Shown here in pieces: positions 35,564 to 36,625 of a stretch of DNA of 36,625 nucleotides. The notes beneath the pieces are model-generated. The model searched no databases. It saw only the letters and a list, made by a program, of their open reading frames with translations, and was not told the origin of the DNA. Location: contig JACTND010000152.1 of assembly GCA_014584305.1 (NCBI GenBank), positions 1 to 36,625 on the forward strand. Reading direction: 5' to 3'. Source of the DNA: Planctomycetota bacterium. Its GTDB lineage: Bacteria > Planctomycetota > Planctomycetia > Pirellulales > Pirellulaceae. The first letter of the stretch is position 1. Every line of letters starts with the position of its first letter. The translations under genes were made by a program, and so were the position numbers.

Positions 35564-35687
35564 AAGGCACGTGCCCGTTCATCGCGGTTACTCGCCAAAA
35601 CAAACGCAAGGTGTCGGCCGGCAACGAGAATCGGCGGGCGCACAATGGAAAGATTACGCCGTGATTGCTCGGACAGCGTTTCCAGAG

Positions 35688-36308
35688 TTATCGCTCCAGG
35701 GCCCCCTTTCCAGCCAGAATCGAATCGCGACATTTTGCAATCCGCGCGATCCGCGTTTCGGGTTTCTTGGCTGAATTGAGGTAGATCGCATAGCTTTTCT
35801 GCCGACCCGGTGTGAGCGCGTGAAAGGCTGCTGCGAGTTCTGGATCGCAGTTGAGCGCTTCCACGAACTCGGTTGGTAGTTCCATTGCGCGAGGATTGCG
35901 GGGAGGCTTCAGCCCCGCCTCAGCATAACTCATTGCCTCACGTAAATACGCAACGATCACCGGCTCCAAGTGGGCGACACGGGCATCGTCCGAAAATCGA
36001 ATCATGTCAGGATGTTCCGTATTTGGGCCCTGTTTCTCAAGAACCCCTTGGGGGTCTTTCATCAGTGCCGCATGGAAGAAACTGAGCCGAAAATCGCCGC
36101 GCAATGCGCCAATAATGGCGATGTTCCGGTCACGATGCAAGTAACAGGGGTGTCCCCATTTGACCGTTTCGACCAGCTCGCACGACAGGCAGATCCGGCG
36201 GAGATCGTTCAGCCCGCGCCACCACCGCCGCGTCGAACAATCGGCAGTTGCAAACCGTTCGCAACGACCGCAACCTTTCGTAAAGTAATCTTCGATGTTC
36301 GTAATCAT
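35688..36308 (-). CDS. YdeI/OmpD-associated family protein
   Basis: A protein of 206 residues, ATG 36308, no strong ribosome binding site. Recognisable features are KGCGRCERF at the start (two Cys), ETVKWGHPCYLHRDRNIAIIG (DUF1801-like), LSFFHAALMKDPQGVLEKQG, and the C-terminal YdeI/OmdA-like AFHALTPGRQKSYAIYLNSA followed by KPETRIARIAKCRDSI. The N-terminal part resembles the DUF1801/YdhG fold and the C-terminal helices are those of the bacteriocin-protection YdeI group. Its biochemical role is not known. The family call is by sequence memory, but is strong. It is followed upstream by a repeat element. Confidence 0.88.
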   Translation of the reverse strand: MITNIEDYFTKGCGRCERFATADCSTRRWWRGLNDLRRICLSCELVETVKWGHPCYLHRDRNIAIIGALRGDFRLSFFHAALMKDPQGVLEKQGPNTEHPDMIRFSDDARVAHLEPVIVAYLREAMSYAEAGLKPPRNPRAMELPTEFVEALNCDPELAAAFHALTPGRQKSYAIYLNSAKKPETRIARIAKCRDSILAGKGALER

Positions 36309-36344
36309 CCCAACACGCGCTCTCTCGACCCGCCCTAACAGCTT

Positions 36345-36509
36345 TGGTAACCATTCACCAAGAACACGTCGATTAAGCGTCAGCCGCAGGCGAACGCCGA
36401 GAATTTCTTTGATTGATCACGCCTTGCCACGTACGCCTGCGGCTAACGGTTAAACGAGTTGAAATCCTTAATTGCAATGCGATCGACAAAAGTTTGTGAA
36501 CGGTTACCA
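36345..36509. mobile_element. Nested inverted-repeat element (REP/MITE-like)
   Basis: Outer arms GGTAACCATTCAC (36346-36358) and GTGAACGGTTACC (36496-36508) are complementary but for one base. Inside them, CGTCAGCCGCAGGCGAAC (36378-36395) and GTACGCCTGCGGCTAACG (36431-36448) form a second inverted pair with two mismatches. The element is about 165 bp and has no open frame. The core GCCGCAGGCGTAC recurs at 17928. I recall such cores as common in planctomycete intergenic DNA. The 36309-36625 spacer carries no gene. Confidence 0.6.
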
Positions 36510-36625
36510 GTTTTTCTCGGGCCGTAATTTCACGGAATCACATTGCGGGATTCTCATCTGGGTTCTCGGTGCGCCGTTAGTTGCCCGATCGCTATTTCGG
36601 CGCCACCGTGCAGGTGATCCGCTTG

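Noticed and set aside
35533..35733. A 66-codon minus-strand frame
   Set aside because: It overlaps the end of the YdeI-like gene in another frame and has no ribosome binding site.

Overview
This window reads as chromosomal DNA of a planctomycete (phylum Planctomycetota; Pirellulales-like is a guess). The clues are two secreted proteins with LEPR-XLL-type N-termini, a long protein of ELWxxDGT repeats, ECF sigma factors, a Ser/Thr kinase fused to WD40 and TPR repeats, a small lipoprotein with a carboxypeptidase-regulatory-like domain, and family-specific hypothetical proteins. No rRNA, tRNA, CRISPR array or intact transposase was seen.

Layout: (1) 1-2315: a possible transposase-start remnant, a secreted acidic repeat protein and a small lipoprotein. 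(2) 2317-6375: a very large helical protein of unknown function, translationally adjacent to the lipoprotein. (3) 6617-10335 (+): a PQQ-type beta-propeller protein, a GT2 glycosyltransferase with membrane helices and an ECF-like sigma factor. (4) 10395-13484 (-): a Q/N/Y-rich secreted protein with its own terminator, a spacer with tandem and inverted REP-like repeats, and a GT-C-like membrane protein. (5) 13605-18732: a kinase-WD40-TPR protein divergent from an ECF sigma factor, a classic planctomycete signalling pair. (6) 18994-22176: a 1060-residue ELWxxDGT protein. (7) 22309-25966 (-): a CHAT-like/transglutaminase-like fusion overlapping by ATGA with an alpha/beta hydrolase, the latter broken by an 11-bp tandem duplication. 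(8) 26211-35467 (-): bioF, a HerA/DUF87-type ATPase, a membrane protein, a membrane-tailed Ser/Thr kinase, an FHA-like protein, a coiled-coil membrane protein and a methyltransferase. (9) 35688-36625: a YdeI/OmpD-associated protein followed by a nested inverted-repeat element.

The best candidates for an undescribed system are the two-gene CHAT/transglutaminase plus PGAP1-like hydrolase unit at 22309-25966, and the FHA - kinase - membrane protein - HerA ATPase cluster at 27412-33611. In the first, the CHAT nucleophile position is Tyr rather than Cys while the transglutaminase Cys/His are kept, which suggests a sensor or scaffold CHAT coupled to a peptidase-like module and a lipase-like effector. 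The effector is currently inactivated by a clean 11-bp duplication; deleting one copy restores a 455-codon frame. Functional statements here are inferences from motifs read by eye; no database search was run.
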